This document shows, piece by piece, positions 5,721 to 6,977 of a stretch of DNA of 6,977 nt (the stretch's first letter is position 1; each line of letters starts with the position of its first letter). Position numbers and translations under genes: made by a program. The notes beneath the pieces are model-generated. The model did not search any database. It was not told the DNA's origin and worked only from the letters and a program-made list of their open reading frames with translations. Origin of the DNA: JADFOB01 sp046753625 (lineage in GTDB: Bacteria > Planctomycetota > Phycisphaerae > UBA1845); assembly GCA_046753625.1 (NCBI GenBank), contig JBHHUB010000196.1:1-6977 (forward strand), in the 5' to 3' direction.

Positions 5721-6626
5721 ATGAGATTCACGAAGATGCACGGGTTGGGCAATGATTACGTCTTCGTCGATGCGGCGCAAGAGGACATCGCCGATCCGGT
5801 CGGGCTGGCACGGGCGGTTTCGGACCGGCATACCGGCGTCGGGTCGGACGGGCTCATTCTGATCAGCCCTTCCGATCGTGCCGACGTTCGCATGGAAATG
5901 TACAACGCCGACGGATCGCGCGCGCAGATGTGCGGCAATGGGATTCGTTGCGTGGCCAAGTACGCATTCGAGCATGGGCTGTGCGGCAGCACGACCATGC
6001 TGATCCAAACAGACGCCGGTATCAGGGAAGTCGTCTGCTTCCTGTCCGAGGGCTATGTGGCGTCGGTTCGCGTAAACATGGGCACGCCGTCGCTGGCACC
6101 CGCCTCCCTTCCATCGTCGCTTCCCGGCGAACGAATCGTGGAGCATCCCATCCCGCTCGGTGGCGACGCGTATGCCGTGACGTGCGTTTCCATGGGCAAT
6201 CCGCATGCGGTGATTTTTGTCGATGAGCTTGATGCATTGCCTGTGCATGACCTGGGACCATTGTTGGAGCATGCGCCGCCATTTCCCGAGCGCATCAACG
6301 GGCATTTCGTTCGCGTTGATTCGCCCGAACATCTGACCATGCGTTCCTGGGAACGCGGCAGCGGAGAGACGAGAGCCTGCGGCACGGGGGCGTGCGCGAC
6401 TGTGGTGGCCGGCGTGTTGACGGGTCGGTGCCGGAGACATTGCATCGTGGCGCTGCCCGGCGGGGAACTTGAGATCACCTGGCGCGCCGATGAACAAGTC
6501 GAGATGACCGGACCGGCCGTGGATGTATTCAGCGGTCGGTGGGACACAAGCGGCGCTTCCGCTCCCCAATCGTCACGACCCACGACGAGCGGCGCGGGGC
6601 ACGTTCCTCCTGCGATGGGGTCTTGA
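5721..6626 (+). CDS. dapF: Diaminopimelate epimerase DapF
   Basis: DapF is a cofactor-independent cytoplasmic epimerase that converts LL- to meso-diaminopimelate, the precursor of lysine and of the peptidoglycan cross-link residue. The start is fixed by the family-typical MRFTKMHGLGNDYVFVDA; the frame extends upstream to 5487 without protein-like sequence, so those 78 codons are left out. Both catalytic cysteines are visible: Cys71 in QMCGNGIRCVAK (69-80) and Cys220 in ETRACGTGACA (216-226). Substrate-binding Asn11, the MYNADGS segment (60-66) and MGNPHAV (158-164) are present. The product is 301 residues against 274 in E. coli; the excess is mostly a low-complexity tail after VFSGRW (residue 274), rich in Ser, Pro and Thr. 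No ribosome site precedes the ATG, and a TACAAT box lies just upstream. The next gene begins 10 bases after the stop. Confidence 0.97.
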   Translation: MRFTKMHGLGNDYVFVDAAQEDIADPVGLARAVSDRHTGVGSDGLILISPSDRADVRMEMYNADGSRAQMCGNGIRCVAKYAFEHGLCGSTTMLIQTDAGIREVVCFLSEGYVASVRVNMGTPSLAPASLPSSLPGERIVEHPIPLGGDAYAVTCVSMGNPHAVIFVDELDALPVHDLGPLLEHAPPFPERINGHFVRVDSPEHLTMRSWERGSGETRACGTGACATVVAGVLTGRCRRHCIVALPGGELEITWRADEQVEMTGPAVDVFSGRWDTSGASAPQSSRPTTSGAGHVPPAMGS

Positions 6627-6636
6627 GCGAGACGAA

Positions 6637-6977
6637 ATGCCGATGGCCGGTTCCCACAGGCGATACCGACTTCCACCGATTCTTCCCGTGCCTCATCGCA
6701 TCGACCCTCAGCCCGGCCGTTGCTTGCTTTCGCCGGCCAGCCCGGTGCGAAGCGAGTTCGACGATCCGCGCGTCGCGCGGTTGGCGGAAGCGATATGCAG
6801 GGGTTCGCGGCAAGAGAGCGATGGGGCAAGCGTCCCCGACTTGGTGCTGGCGCGAAACGAACCATCCGATATGGCAACACAGGGATACCGCCTGGACGTC
6901 GTGCCTCGCCGCGTGACCGTGACCGCGTCCGATGCGCCGGGTTGTTTCTATGGCCTGCAAACCTTGAAACAGATGGC
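6637..6977 (+). CDS. Glycoside hydrolase, probable GH20 beta-N-acetylhexosaminidase, 3'-truncated
   Basis: The frame is open from ATG 6637 to the window edge, giving 113 residues; it is a partial gene with no stop. The N-terminus has PPILPVPHRIDPQPGRCLLS, resembling the start of the non-catalytic N-terminal domain of GH20 enzymes. The end is diagnostic: GYRLDVVPRRVTVTASDAPG followed by CFYGLQTLKQM (residues 83-113), the GY.L.V....V.I.A.D..G.FYGLQTL.Q signature of the GH20b-type domain that precedes the catalytic barrel. GH20 enzymes remove terminal beta-linked GlcNAc or GalNAc from chitin fragments, glycans or peptidoglycan. Related N-terminal domains occur in GH84 and GH67 enzymes, so the family is likely but not proven, since the catalytic Asp-Glu pair lies beyond the edge. 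ATG 6643 is an alternative in-frame start; no strong ribosome site favours either. No signal peptide is visible. It starts 10 bases after the dapF stop, so co-expression is likely. Confidence 0.85.
   Translation, partial: MPMAGSHRRYRLPPILPVPHRIDPQPGRCLLSPASPVRSEFDDPRVARLAEAICRGSRQESDGASVPDLVLARNEPSDMATQGYRLDVVPRRVTVTASDAPGCFYGLQTLKQM

Noticed and set aside
5679..6569. Long reverse-strand frames opposite dapF (also 6053-6880)
   Set aside because: They mirror dapF and the glycosidase gene, whose motifs are clear on the forward strand; the reverse products are His/Arg-rich with no family signature.
6539..6916. Forward 125-residue frame across the dapF end and the glycosidase start
   Set aside because: It is out of frame with both dapF and the GH20-type frame, which both carry family motifs; its product is Cys/Trp/Arg-rich noise.

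Overview
The window is a GC-rich bacterial chromosomal segment in which every gene I can support reads left to right. It holds the 3' end of a flagellar regulatory and export cluster (flhA, flhF, flhG, a small membrane protein gene, fliA), then a small acidic protein gene, dapF, and the 5' end of a glycoside hydrolase gene that leaves the window. The taxon is uncertain. Overall gene style and the small acidic protein after fliA make a Planctomycetota (Phycisphaerae-like) genome my best guess, but this is an impression from memory and not a proof.

Layout. Positions 1-1388 encode the C-terminal two thirds of FlhA, the flagellar export gate; its 5' end lies outside the window. flhF (1378-2607) overlaps flhA by 11 bases. 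flhG (2692-3546, with a possible upstream start at 2608 abutting the flhF stop) follows. A 272-base gap with no convincing gene leads to a 98-residue two-helix membrane protein (3819-4115). A 102-base leader with a hairpin and two Shine-Dalgarno-like motifs precedes fliA (4218-4997), the flagellar sigma-28 factor. After a 168-base gap comes a 105-residue acidic, probably disordered protein (5166-5483). A 237-base spacer with a pair of near-identical 20-base repeats then precedes dapF (5721-6626). Ten bases after the dapF stop begins a gene (6637 to the edge) whose product has the N-terminal domain typical of GH20 beta-N-acetylhexosaminidases.

How the genes work together. FlhA forms the export gate of the flagellar type III apparatus. 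FlhF (SRP-type GTPase) and FlhG (MinD-type ATPase) set flagellar position and number. FlhG carries the DQAxxLR activator motif expected to act on FlhF and a MinD-like C-terminal membrane-targeting tail. FliA transcribes late flagellar genes. The presence of flhF and flhG suggests spatially controlled, probably polar, flagella. The two unrecognised small proteins flanking fliA are the best candidates for something undescribed. dapF (lysine and peptidoglycan precursor synthesis) and the glycosidase form a separate downstream unit; dapF may be read from a leaderless transcript. I found no mobile element, CRISPR array, tRNA or rRNA.
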